Positions 51,624 to 60,900 of a stretch of DNA of 64,000 nucleotides are shown here, piece after piece. The notes below the pieces were generated by a model that did not search any database, was not told the origin of the DNA, and worked only from the letters and a program-made list of their open reading frames with translations. Every line of letters starts with the position of its first letter. The first letter of the stretch is position 1. The stretch is from DASQZT01 sp963728965 (lineage in GTDB: Bacteria > Acidobacteriota > Terriglobia > Bryobacterales > Bryobacteraceae). The position numbers and the translations under genes are program-made. The stretch spans positions 558,001 to 622,000 of the forward strand of contig CAVSMH010000008.1 of NCBI GenBank assembly GCA_963728965.1, given 5' to 3'.

Positions 51624-52577
51624 ATGGCGCTGATCGCCGTTTCGGGTCATCCGGGATGCCGTTACCAGGAGGTGGCCCGGCTTACCGCGCAAAGACTCGG
51701 CTTCGAGCTCTTGACGCAATCCCGTATTCGCGACCTCGCTTCGCAGGAATTCGGCGCGGAAACGCCGATCCCTGACAAGGCTTACTCCAGCCTGGTTACC
51801 TCCATCCTGGCGCGCCTCGCCACCCAGCATCACCTCGTCTACTGCGCCATCGGCGGCGAAGTCCAGGCCCGCCATTTCCCCGGCATGCTGCGCGTTCACG
51901 TGGTCGCCCCCGAAAACGCGCGCGTCGGCAACCTGATGATCGACTACCGGCTCGATCGCCCCGCCGCCCGCCAGCGCCTGCTCGATCTCGAAGCCGCCGA
52001 CCGCGCCGACCGTCGCGCCAAATTCGGCAAAACCAAAGCCAGTGCCGAGCTGTTCGATCTCGTGCTCAACTCCGAATCGCTCAGCACCGAGCAGATGGCC
52101 GAACTGGTCCAGGCCGCCGTCGCCACCACCGCCCTCACCGAACGCGGACACCTCTCCCCTGCCGCCGAGGCCCAGCTTCAGTTTCAGATGCGCCTCAAGC
52201 TCGCCCGCCACGGCATCGTTCCGCCCAGCAACGTCACCCTCCGCAAGAAGATCTTCGCCAACGAGAGCGAGGAGATCTTCGCCAACCTGCTCGACTTCTA
52301 CCGCATCGCCTGGGACTACGAGCCGCGCAGCTTTCCGATTCAACTGGACCGCGACGGCAACCCCCTCGAATGGTTCACGCCCGATTTCTATCTCCCCGAA
52401 GTCGATCTCTACGTCGAGCTCACCACCATGAAGCAGTCCCACGTCACCAAGAAGAACCGCAAGGTCCGCCTCCTCCGCCAGCTCTACCCCCAAATCAATA
52501 TCCAGATCTACTACCAGAAGGATTTCGAAAACCTGATCTTCAAGTACGGCCTGGCCGGACGGCCGGTCGAGGTATGA
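51624..52577 (+). CDS. cytidylate-kinase-like domain fused to a PD-(D/E)XK-like nuclease domain
   Basis: 317 residues. Residues 1-190 resemble the cytidylate kinase-like family (IAVSGHPGCRYQEVARLTAQ, VYCAIGGEVQARHFPGMLRV, YRLDRPAARQRLLDLEAADR), but the P-loop lacks the Lys-Ser/Thr pair, so ordinary nucleotide kinase activity is doubtful. Residues about 205-310 look like a restriction-endonuclease-like fold (EWFTPDFYLPEVDLYVELTT, then VTKKNRKVRLLRQLYP), with PDF...E.T as the probable metal site. The hpt gene overlaps its stop by 4 nt. A link to nucleotide salvage or nucleotide-triggered defence is possible but unproven. Confidence 0.72.
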   Translation: MALIAVSGHPGCRYQEVARLTAQRLGFELLTQSRIRDLASQEFGAETPIPDKAYSSLVTSILARLATQHHLVYCAIGGEVQARHFPGMLRVHVVAPENARVGNLMIDYRLDRPAARQRLLDLEAADRADRRAKFGKTKASAELFDLVLNSESLSTEQMAELVQAAVATTALTERGHLSPAAEAQLQFQMRLKLARHGIVPPSNVTLRKKIFANESEEIFANLLDFYRIAWDYEPRSFPIQLDRDGNPLEWFTPDFYLPEVDLYVELTTMKQSHVTKKNRKVRLLRQLYPQINIQIYYQKDFENLIFKYGLAGRPVEV

Positions 52578-53107
52578 GCACCGCCATTCCCGGCCTGGAG
52601 CGCGTCCTGTTCACCGAAGAACAGATCGAGCAGCGCATCCGCCAGGTGGCCGCCGCCATTTCCCGCGACTTTCAAGGCAAGACCGTCAAGCTCGTGGGCG
52701 TGCTCAAAGGTTCCATCTTCTTTCTTACCGCGCTCGCCCGCCACATCGAAATCCCGCTCACGATCGATTTCCTGGCCATCTCCAGCTTCTCCAACAAGAG
52801 CGGCGCCCCCGGCGTGGTCCGCATCGCCAAGGACCTGGATGAGAGCATCGAAGGCGAAGACGTCATCCTCGTGGAAGACATTGTCGATACCGGCTTCACG
52901 CTGCGCTACCTCCTGCAAACCCTCTCCGGCCGCGCCCCCAATTCGCTCTCCGTCTGCACCTTTCTCGACCGCAACTCCCGCCGCATCGTGCAGGTGCCTG
53001 TCGATTACCGCTGCTTCGAGATCCCCGACCGTTTCGTGGTCGGCTTCGGCCTGGACTACAACCAGCTCTACCGCAATCTGTCCTACGTGGCGGTCGTGAA
53101 ACTCTGA
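52574..53107 (+). CDS. hpt: hypoxanthine phosphoribosyltransferase
   Basis: 177 residues from ATG 52574, overlapping the previous stop (ATGA). The PRPP-binding loop is clear (DVILVEDIVDTGFTLRYLLQ), with the family's flexible start (LFTEEQIEQRIRQVAAAI), KLVGVLKGSIFFLTALARHI and FVVGFGLDYNQLYRNLSYVA at the end. It converts hypoxanthine or guanine with PRPP to the nucleoside monophosphate in purine salvage. Length and motifs are normal. Confidence 0.95.
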   Translation: MSTAIPGLERVLFTEEQIEQRIRQVAAAISRDFQGKTVKLVGVLKGSIFFLTALARHIEIPLTIDFLAISSFSNKSGAPGVVRIAKDLDESIEGEDVILVEDIVDTGFTLRYLLQTLSGRAPNSLSVCTFLDRNSRRIVQVPVDYRCFEIPDRFVVGFGLDYNQLYRNLSYVAVVKL

Positions 53108-53383
53108 CGTTCCGCCTGGCCCGCTTGCGCGATGTAGGTGGTCAGCCCGCAATACCTTGCCGCCTGCGCCTTGCCGCCAGATCCGGGCCGCCACGAACAA
53201 GAACCGCAAAGCGAGCACCTCCAGCGCGAGATCCGCCCGACGGCGGAAGAAGACGCGAACCGCAGCGGCGACCGAGATGATGAGTGCGAGCACCACGACT
53301 GTTTTAGCACCTACTGCTCGCCGCATCGACTGGCAACATCTCCGACCAGAAATCCCTGATTTCAAAGGATGAGAGGCTTCTGA
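53108..53383. other. intergenic, no gene seen
   Basis: About 275 bases between hpt and a small minus-strand ORF. The frames on both strands are Arg/Cys/Ser-rich and have no family resemblance or ribosome binding site. Confidence 0.5.
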
Positions 53384-53524
53384 CTACCGACAGCGGCTCC
53401 GCCGCCGGCGACCCTCCCGCATAGCGAGCACTATGAGCAGCACGATGGCGATCATGATCGCGACCTCGAATGTGCCGCTGCCGTTGTCGGGGTTGATGTG
53501 CCAAATCCGCTCGATCCAGTCCAT
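53384..53524 (-). CDS. 46-aa single-span membrane protein
   Basis: A short frame, MDWIERIWHINPDNGSGTFE, then a hydrophobic span (VAIMIAIVLLIVLAMRE) and a basic tail. AAAGGACG precedes ATG 53524. The charge pattern (acidic outside, basic inside) fits an N-out membrane peptide. It lies just beyond the frameshifted gene at 53.6-54.6 kb and on the same strand. Confidence 0.5.
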   Translation of the reverse strand: MDWIERIWHINPDNGSGTFEVAIMIAIVLLIVLAMREGRRRRSRCR

Positions 53525-53595
53525 GTCTCACGTCCTTTCGCGTTAAGTGTCGGAGTCGTTAGCGCGGCGGCTCGATGGGAACCGAGTCGTCGCCA

Positions 53596-54606
53596 TTACA
53601 GCCATTCAATCAGCGGGTGGACCTCCCAGTGGTGCTTCGGGTCCTGCTGTCCCGCAGCCGTCAGCGGTGAGCCTGCCTCGCCGACTCTCTCGGTCCAGTC
53701 GGCGATCAGATCGTCGGTCGACCGGTCTCCCCTCGACAGTGGGGTCGTCCCACGTCGCGAGCTTCTCCGCCTTCTTGAGGTGAATCTCATTCCGGCCTTT
53801 ATCCTCGTTGTTGTGGCCGGCGTCGTCGTACACCCACCGACCGGCGATCCCGAGCACGTCCGCGCCCGTGCCGTCGCTTTTGTTCGTCTCGATGCCGGGA
53901 AGGCCTACGTCCTCTGGCGAGCCCGTATCGCTGAGACCGAAGAGCACGCCGAGCAAGGCGGCGAGCAGAGCGAGGACGGCCAGGATGTAGCCGATCACGG
54001 CGCCCCGGAAGCCGCCCGCGAGACAGGCAATCAGTCCCACAGTGGCGAGGCCGAGCGCGATCTGCGAGACGAGCAGAAAATCTTGGACCCCCGCCCCTTC
54101 GAACTCAGCGTGCAGCGCCGCCGACTTCACTCCCGTCCCCTTGTCCTCCTGCATCATGTCCACGGCCACCGTAAAGATGAGTCCTTCGTTCTTGGTAGAG
54201 TCCTGCTCCTTGACCAAGACGCCGAACGGACTGCTGCCCTCGACCATTGCCGTGTTCGAGCCGGGTGGGTTGGGCGGGAGCAGGAGGTTGATGCTGAAGT
54301 CGGTGTCGAGGGAGCCGGGAAGGACTTCTCCCCGGGCGGCTCGTTCGAGATCACCATTCCGACGGCCGTCTGGTCGCCGTCTAGACACACGCGGCGACCC
54401 AGAGCCACCAGTGGCAGTACGCACACGCGCCCAAGGCCAATGCGACAACCCCCCGCGATCGGGAGGCACCACCACTCCGCCGCCGCGGCGATCAGCAGAA
54501 CGCCGATCACCGCGGCCGCGCCTGCCTGCAGGAACACCTGGATGTACTGGTTCATGCCCAGGTGCGACGAGGCGGCTCGCAGGGTCGTGTGTTGCTCGTA
54601 CGCCAT
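53596..54606 (-). pseudogene. membrane protein with GRWxYD..GH..EIH motif, two frameshifts
   Basis: One protein can be followed across three frames. Frame one (from ATG 54606) gives MAYEQHTTLRAASSHLGMNQ, a hydrophobic segment and TAVGMVISNEPPGEKSF. A shift near 54330 leads to SLDTDFSINLLLPPNPPGSN, two strong hydrophobic helices (SQIALGLATVGLIACLAGG; GYILAVLALLAALLGVLFGL) and GRWVYDDAGHNNEDKGRNEI. A second shift at the G run near 53730 leads to STDDLIADWTERVGEAGSPL and the end HHWEVHPLIEW. The motif is shared with the 499-aa neighbour. Either the gene is broken or the assembly has indels; both shifts lie at short G/C runs. Confidence 0.65.
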
Positions 54607-54730
54607 CGCTCAGTTCGCTCCCTGCGCGACGATGAGGGTTACGCCTCCCGCAAGAGGCGTTGACATTGATCGCCTGCGATCCGGACCAGCCGGAGGGCGG
54701 CGTAGCCATCCAAACTCATGTTCGCTCCAC

Positions 54731-56230
54731 CTAAAGTTGATCAATCCGGTATTCAAGCGTGTAGTTAATACGTCCAGGTGCGTTCTTGAATGTTCCTAAA
54801 TTCCGACGTGCCTCCTCCACGAATGGGCCACTCTCGTCCGGCGAATGCCGTTTTGAATAGAGAATAAGGGGAACGTTGTCGTCACTCAAGGGAGGACCGT
54901 GTTTAGCGGCTTCATTTCTAAACGTTCTTGCGATCTCTTCCAAGGCATCCTTGCGCTTAGACGGACTTATTTTCCTACTGGCCACCGAGGAATCAAGGCC
55001 CGTATTGGCACCCATAAAATTAAAAATGTTTCGCCTCTCAAATCCACAGGCCGTTATCTGAATCGCGTCACTATCGTGAAGCGTCAGATCCTCCTTCACG
55101 TTCACCCTATTCTCCGTTGACCCTAAGTCAAGTCGGTGCCATCGTGCATTTATGGAAATGAAGAAGAGCCAGTTCGGTCTCTCGAATTCCCCCAGTTTGT
55201 CCCTCAGGACTTTGTCAATCGTGACACGCACCTGGCGAATTCGCGAATTACCTCCAGCGGCTCCATTGCTCCAGCCAGCAGTGATGATTACCCCATATTC
55301 CTCGAGCTTCGGCATGGTCCGGAGCGGAATCTCAACACGAAATAGCCTCGGATTGCGGGCTGGTATCGGAGTCAGCCGAGGTTCGACGGGGAGTGGGCCG
55401 GTCGTTCCGGGAGGAGGCTCGGACAAGAATACGGGCTCCGCGCCGTTCTTAGGATTTGGAGGCAAGTGCAAATCGAAGGCATAATCCCGATTGATCGCTT
55501 GATCTATATACCCGCCCTTACGCCCGATGTAAATCGCGGCCCTTGTAACCTGAGTCGGTCCAGCAGTGCCAGGTAGCTTCGCCGCTTCACTGCGAAATGA
55601 AGCAATCGCTTGAGGAGGATGAATTTCAGTCCTATGTCTACCAACAGCAACCCCTTCTTCGGGATGTCCGCAGTCATAGATCCAACGGCCCAGCATCCAG
55701 ATTCGGCATTTTTCTTGCGGAACAGCCCACAAGGGCACAAAGGCAGAGTCCCATTCGCATTCGATAATGTCCTCCCGGCCGACTCCTAGGAACTTGGTCG
55801 AATTCTCTTTCCTACTGAGCTCATGGACAAGGTATGTATACTGTGGGTCAACATGGACAAAGAAATTCCAATCGTAGAAGGTGTGCCACGGTTTCAGTGG
55901 AAAATCTGTTTCAGTCACTCTAGCCTTGAGCAACACTCCCTCGATCGTACGCGCCCTATGATCCTTCGGGCTAACATCAACCCAGGCGGGCAGTACCTGA
56001 CCCAGTTCACGCTTAAGAATTAACGGAATAGAAATAGTAGAACTCTTCGGCTTGCGACATCCAACCGAAAAGCCAGTACCATTATTCGGCTTTGTGAACG
56101 TCCGCACGGCTTCGCGCAAACCCAACGTTATACCACCCGGGTGATTGCCTAGTGCATTCCGAAAGCTAATCACGTCGTCAGCGATTTCGAGTCGCCTTAG
56201 CAATTGTCTAAGACTCACGTCTTCCCCCAT
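54731..56230 (-). CDS. unknown protein with GRWIYDCGHPEE..EIHPP motif
   Basis: 499 residues from ATG 56230; GGGAGG at a good distance decides this start. I do not recognise the family. A likely metal-site motif, GRWIYDCGHPEEG...HRTEIHPP, lies near residues 180-207 and has conserved Asp, His, Glu and His. Downstream are beta-rich segments (YAFDLHLPPNPKNGAEPVFL, VRVTIDKVLRDKLGEFERPN, RWHRLDLGSTENRVNVKEDL). There is no signal peptide. The codon use is visibly more AT-rich than in the window's core genes, which suggests acquisition. It is the largest gene of a minus-strand run of unknown genes. Confidence 0.75.
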   Translation of the reverse strand: MGEDVSLRQLLRRLEIADDVISFRNALGNHPGGITLGLREAVRTFTKPNNGTGFSVGCRKPKSSTISIPLILKRELGQVLPAWVDVSPKDHRARTIEGVLLKARVTETDFPLKPWHTFYDWNFFVHVDPQYTYLVHELSRKENSTKFLGVGREDIIECEWDSAFVPLWAVPQEKCRIWMLGRWIYDCGHPEEGVAVGRHRTEIHPPQAIASFRSEAAKLPGTAGPTQVTRAAIYIGRKGGYIDQAINRDYAFDLHLPPNPKNGAEPVFLSEPPPGTTGPLPVEPRLTPIPARNPRLFRVEIPLRTMPKLEEYGVIITAGWSNGAAGGNSRIRQVRVTIDKVLRDKLGEFERPNWLFFISINARWHRLDLGSTENRVNVKEDLTLHDSDAIQITACGFERRNIFNFMGANTGLDSSVASRKISPSKRKDALEEIARTFRNEAAKHGPPLSDDNVPLILYSKRHSPDESGPFVEEARRNLGTFKNAPGRINYTLEYRIDQL

Positions 56231-56399
56231 AATCACCTCCCGATGATTCCATCTGATGCTGACTGACTATTGACGGGATTAAGGCCTCGATCAGTTCACT
56301 CGAGCGAAAACCTATGAAAGTTATAAGTCCCGCGCTGGCCCTGAGAATAGCACCCTCGACGTGCAAGTGAAAGTCAGATTCAGGACTGAGCGTGCCCAT
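56208..56399 (-). CDS. possible 63-aa protein
   Basis: MGTLSPESDFHLHVEGAILR followed by a hydrophobic, amphipathic stretch (ASAGLITFIGFRSSELIEAL) looks protein-like. It overlaps the start of the 499-aa gene by 23 nt. The ribosome binding site is weak. It may be a small cotranslated protein or the tail of something decayed. Confidence 0.35.
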   Translation of the reverse strand: MGTLSPESDFHLHVEGAILRASAGLITFIGFRSSELIEALIPSIVSQHQMESSGGDYGGRRES

Positions 56400-56490
56400 G
56401 CTGACCCGATGCTGACCGCGCAGCCTCCTTAAGCGAAAATGGCGGCGAACTTACGTCGACTGCGGTCAGCGCCGCACCAAGGCTAGACAT
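56380..56490 (-). CDS. possible 36-aa peptide
   Basis: MSSLGAALTAVDVSSPPFSL continues to SGQHGHAQS and stops. A near-ideal Shine-Dalgarno (CCGGAGG, 7 nt before the ATG at 56490) supports translation. It overlaps the next small frame and lies 41 nt after the fibre-like gene. Confidence 0.35.
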   Translation of the reverse strand: MSSLGAALTAVDVSSPPFSLKEAARSASGQHGHAQS

Positions 56491-56531
56491 GTGAAGCCTC
56501 CGGAAGCTTTCACTCAGGCTCCTAATGAATC

Positions 56532-57461
56532 TCACTGAAGTGCTACGAGGATCGGTACCAAGCAGCATCCATGGGTTAATGGTCGCAGCGCCTTGCCGAG
56601 GACTGCACCGAATGCCCGAGCAGCGTCGCTCGCCTTCATGGCGTGGCCTGGCGTTGGGGAGGTGGTCAGCAGGTCCCCGATTTCGACCGGCGAGTAGCTT
56701 GCGTCGACCTTGCAATAGACCTTGCCGGTGAGTGCCAAGGGGAGCCGTGCTCGCTGGTCTGACGAACGTTTCCCGAGGATGATTCCCGGCCGGCAATCGG
56801 CCGCCCCCGACAGAACTCCGGCGACCCGTCGGTCATATGCCTGGGCGCAGCCGCAAAGCCTCTCTTGATTGCTGATCACCATGACCATCCCGGGCTCAAG
56901 GGACATGAAATCATCGACCTCAAAGTCTTCTGCGCAATCTGCTCCAGCTAATCTGACATCTCCCGCCACAAGAATATTTCCATTAACATCGAGCTTCTCA
57001 GTTGGAGCAGTCGTTCCGATGCCGACGTTACCTGCGGAAGATATTCGCATACGCTCGTAAGTCCTATCCTTAACAGAAAAAAAGTGGTCTCCCTCTACGG
57101 TTGGGTGTTCTTTGTCGAGTGGCTTTGTGAAAAACGATATTCCGTTGAGATATAGAAGCTCAATTGCACTAACGCCGTCTTCATTGCTGTGAGAGTAATC
57201 AACACGGTTATTCTCCGTTTTGTTGACACGAGCCTTGTTGCCGATTATGGTTGCGGCCCCGCCCCCTGTTTCCCCAATGTGTGCATAATCGAACTTGATA
57301 TTTTTGCTCCTCCCTCCCATGTCTAACGCCTGTACGGGGTTCGGCGTCCCAATCCCGACTGCATCAGCCGACAATGCGAGCGCACAAGTGTTTCCGTTCT
57401 CATCGTTGACGAACTGCGCTGTTTCATTGAGCGATTGATCAACTTGTAGGTTCACGCCCAT
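56532..57461 (-). CDS. tail-fibre-like protein
   Basis: 309 residues from ATG 57461 (GGGAG upstream). The N-terminal half has beta-helix fibre elements (DAVGIGTPNPVQALDMGG, NVGIGTTAPTEKLDVNG). The C-terminal half has a conserved small domain (DFEVDDFMSLEPGMVMVISN, AYDRRVAGVLSGAADCRPGI, YCKVDASYSPVEIGDLLTTS, AMKASDAARAFGAVLGKAL). That half is seen in many bacterial secreted or phage-like fibre proteins and is related to the C-terminal part of the fibre protein at 48.0 kb. There is no signal peptide here. It follows the 109-aa gene by 13 nt. Confidence 0.72.
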   Translation of the reverse strand: MGVNLQVDQSLNETAQFVNDENGNTCALALSADAVGIGTPNPVQALDMGGRSKNIKFDYAHIGETGGGAATIIGNKARVNKTENNRVDYSHSNEDGVSAIELLYLNGISFFTKPLDKEHPTVEGDHFFSVKDRTYERMRISSAGNVGIGTTAPTEKLDVNGNILVAGDVRLAGADCAEDFEVDDFMSLEPGMVMVISNQERLCGCAQAYDRRVAGVLSGAADCRPGIILGKRSSDQRARLPLALTGKVYCKVDASYSPVEIGDLLTTSPTPGHAMKASDAARAFGAVLGKALRPLTHGCCLVPILVALQ

Positions 57462-57474
57462 GCGTTACTCCCAA

Positions 57475-57804
57475 TTAACGAATCATTGAAGCATTACTCC
57501 GGCCAATACCTAAGGATGGCCTTTCGCAAATTAGTGGTCCTCTTTGAGCGGATGGGTCATTTGAATTGTTAATCCAAAAACCACCTTCTGCCGCTTGTGC
57601 TTCATCCGTGTCCAAATCCTGTGCCGGAATACGCGGGCGATCGTCTCGAATGGGGAAATCCCATTCGTTGCTCGCATCCTCTAGCGGCGTTCTCTGTTCG
57701 TCGACGAAGCGCTGAGCCTGAAAAAGAAACGTGACATCACTCGCCAAACGACGCTTCGCGTCTTCTCGCAGATAACGGTCCATCCGGTAGTGGACGAAGT
57801 TCAT
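57475..57804 (-). CDS. hypothetical protein at the head of the unknown operon
   Basis: 109 residues if it starts at ATG 57804 (MNFVHYRMDRYLREDAKRRL); a GTG at 57834 would add 10. It is charged, acidic in the middle (RTPLEDASNEWDFPIRDDRP) and has no membrane span. I do not recognise it. It is divergent from the sensor kinase gene, with an 18-bp dyad between them, and probably opens the minus-strand operon. Confidence 0.5.
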   Translation of the reverse strand: MNFVHYRMDRYLREDAKRRLASDVTFLFQAQRFVDEQRTPLEDASNEWDFPIRDDRPRIPAQDLDTDEAQAAEGGFWINNSNDPSAQRGPLICERPSLGIGRSNASMIR

Positions 57805-57906
57805 CGCGGCCCGGGCACACACGGTTTTTTGCACAGCAAAGAGCCAGATCGCGATGTCGCACCGTCAATCCCATATCAAAGAATACCCCGAACAGATTCG
57901 GACACT

Positions 57907-57924
57907 ACTACGCAAGTACGTAGT
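57907..57924. promoter_or_regulatory. 18-bp dyad, copy 1 (kinase side)
   Basis: ACTACGCAAGTACGTAGT: CTACG and CGTAG arms around six bases. It lies 8 bp before TACTAT (57933-57938), a plausible -10 box of the kinase gene. It almost matches the dyad at 61704-61721. Confidence 0.7.
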
Positions 57925-57960
57925 TTCTCGTGTACTATATGGTCGCTGGAGGAGCGGACC

Positions 57961-60900
57961 ATGCCTCAGCTGGCTACGTGCAACTCGATGATTCGGCTGC
58001 TACTAGTTTTGCTGTTTTTCCTCGATGCCCTGGCTGAAAAGCTTCCCTTTCGGCACTTCTCCACGAACGAGGGCTTGGCTGGCAACATGGTGCATTCGAT
58101 CGTCCGCGATTCGCGCGGGCTGCTCTGGTTCTGCACGAATGACGGGCTGTCGCGGTTCGACGGTCACAGTTTTGTAACGTTCGGCGAGGAACAGGGACTG
58201 GGAGACCAGGAAATTAACCATTTTCTGGAGGCTTCCGATGGAGTTTATTGGGTCGGCACCGCCCATGGAATTGCGCGCATGAATCCCCGCTCTCGAACGG
58301 ATACCGACACGCCGGCTTTCACGAACTTCCTTCCGGCTCTGGACAGGCGTGCGCAATGGATCCACTACCTTCTGGAGGACAATGCTGGACGGATCTGGAT
58401 CGCGACGGTGGGCGGTCTGTGTCGAATGAAGACCGACGGCGAGCGAAACCCCATCTTCGAACGTATCCACCTGCCATCACCGGCGGAGGAGCGGCGGCCT
58501 CCTCGCGTGCTTGCGTTGGTCCAGGATCACTTCAAGCGGATCTGGGCGGGCGGCGATCGCGGCCTCTATCGGATCCTTGAGGACGGGAGGACGGAACGAT
58601 ACTCGAGAGCAGACGGTCTTCCTGGAGATGCCGTCCTCTCTTTGGCGGTCGATGCCACCGGCGCCTTGTGGGTCGGAGTTGCTGGAGGGCTCTGCCGCGT
58701 AACTCCACGAAGGCACGCGCGAGCTGTCGTCGACCGCGTTTACAAGCTCGCTGACGGTCTGCCGGACGACTGGGTCAGGGCTGTTCATCCTGCAGGCGAG
58801 TGGCTATGGGCGGGAACCGTGAATGGGCTGGTTCGTTTACCGCTCGCCGCAGGTAAGTCGCTGCAGGTTTTTCGGCAGGCCAACGGACTCGGCCACCCAA
58901 GCATTGAAGGCCTGGCGGAGGATCAGGAAGGGAACCTTTGGATCGGCAGTATGGGCGGCGGTGCTTCACGACTCGCGATGGATGGGTTCACCACGTACGG
59001 TCCCGCTGATGGGCTCGCCTCTGTGTCGGTTGCCGCGATCATGCAAGCAGGCAAGCAAGGCCTGATTGCCATCTCTAAGGCCGGCCGCCAGTTTGCCCTG
59101 AATCGCTTCGATGGTGCGCGCTTTACGGCGATCCGGCCGCAATTGCCCCTGCCTGTGACAAACTTTGGATGGGGCTGGGGACAACTCGCTCTGCGGGATC
59201 CGCGTGGTGGATGGTGGATTGGGACGAGTCAGGGGTTAGTCGGCTACCCAGCCGTCCCCGCCGACAAGCTTCCCATCACAACTCCGCGCAAATTCCTCAA
59301 GACTTCCGGTGAACTCCCGGGGGGAAGCGTCTTCCGCGTATTCGTGGACAGCAGGGGCGACATCTGGATCAGCATATCGGGCGAGAGAGCTAACAGTCTC
59401 GTGCGATTTGTTCCCCGTACCGGAGATATGCAACGCTTCAACGAGCAAAATGGGTTGCCCGGGCCCCTTTCAGACGATCGCAGTCTTGCGTCCGCGTTTG
59501 CAGAAGACTCGTCCGGTCAAGTTTGGATCGGCTTCCATAAAGGGGGGCTGTTCAGATTCCGCGATGGCCGATTGGTGGAGGTTCGCCCGCAAGGTGATGT
59601 TCCTGTCGAGGGCGTCCGCTGGATTCACCGTGACAGCGCAGGAAGCTTGTGGATAGCCGGCCGGAAGGCGCTTCTTCGGGTCGATGAGCCCCGCTCCGAA
59701 CAACCCGCGTTCCGAAAGTATAGCGTGCACGAGGGGCTGGCAACGAATTTTGTTCTGTCTCTAGCGGAGGATCACCTAGGCCGGATTTACATTGGCTCAG
59801 GACGGGGTGTAGACCGCCTCGACCCGAAAACCGGTCACGTACGGCACTACGGACCTGCCGACGGTCTGGTCGGTGGCGATATCCGCGCCGCGCAGCGCGA
59901 TCACGAAGGATACCTTTGGTTCGCAAGCACCGAGGGCCTCAGCCGCTATGATCCGAGGCAGGAGCGGCGGCTAGTAGCTCCAAATGTGTTTATCTCCCGA
60001 GTACGGGTCGGAACGTATTGGCACACGATTACAGACATAGGAGAGACCCAAGTGTCAGTGCCCATCCTGAACTGGCGGCAGAACTCCTTCTTTGTCCAGT
60101 TCTTTGGGGTTGGGGAGCCAGTCCGGTATCAATATCAATTGGAAGGTCTGGACTCTGGTTGGTCCGAATCCGGCGGATCGCACGCCGTTCACTATCCGGG
60201 ACTGCAAGCTGGTGGCTATCGCTTCGTTGTCCGCGCAGTGAACTCTGACGGAGTCTGGAGCGCTCAACCCGCCGAAGTCAGCTTCCGTATCACACCACCT
60301 TTTTGGCAAGCATGGTGGTTTCGGTTGATGCTCGCTGTCCTCCTATTGGCCGCACTTATTGCTTTCCATCGAATGCAGGTGGATAAGGCTGTGGTCGTTG
60401 AACGTATTCGCCAAACTATTGCGAAGGATCTTCACGATGATGTCGGGGCAACTCTATGCCACGCCGCACTTCTGAGCGATTTGGTCCAGCGTGAGCAAGG
60501 AATTCAGAACGCCCCGTCGCGCGAGCGTCTGGAACAGATTAGCTCGGCGTGCCGGAGAGCGCTGGATTCCATGAGCGATATTGTCTGGGCGATCGATCCG
60601 GAAAAGGATAAGTCGAATGACCTGATCCAGCGGATGCGAAGGTTTGCGGAACAGTTGCTCGCCTCCGGACAGTTGCGGCTTCACTTTTCGAGCGGCAGCG
60701 CTTCGGAAGTGGTGCTCGACCCAAGGGTTCGGCATCAAATGTTGCTGGTTCTCAAGGAAGCCCTCCACAACGTTGTTCGCCACTCGTGTGCAAAGACGGT
60801 TCACGTCGAGGTATCGGCCAGCGCTTCCAACCTGACACTCCGAATCACCGATGATGGCTGCGGGTTGCGTTTCGGATCCAATGCCCTTGGAAATGGGATT

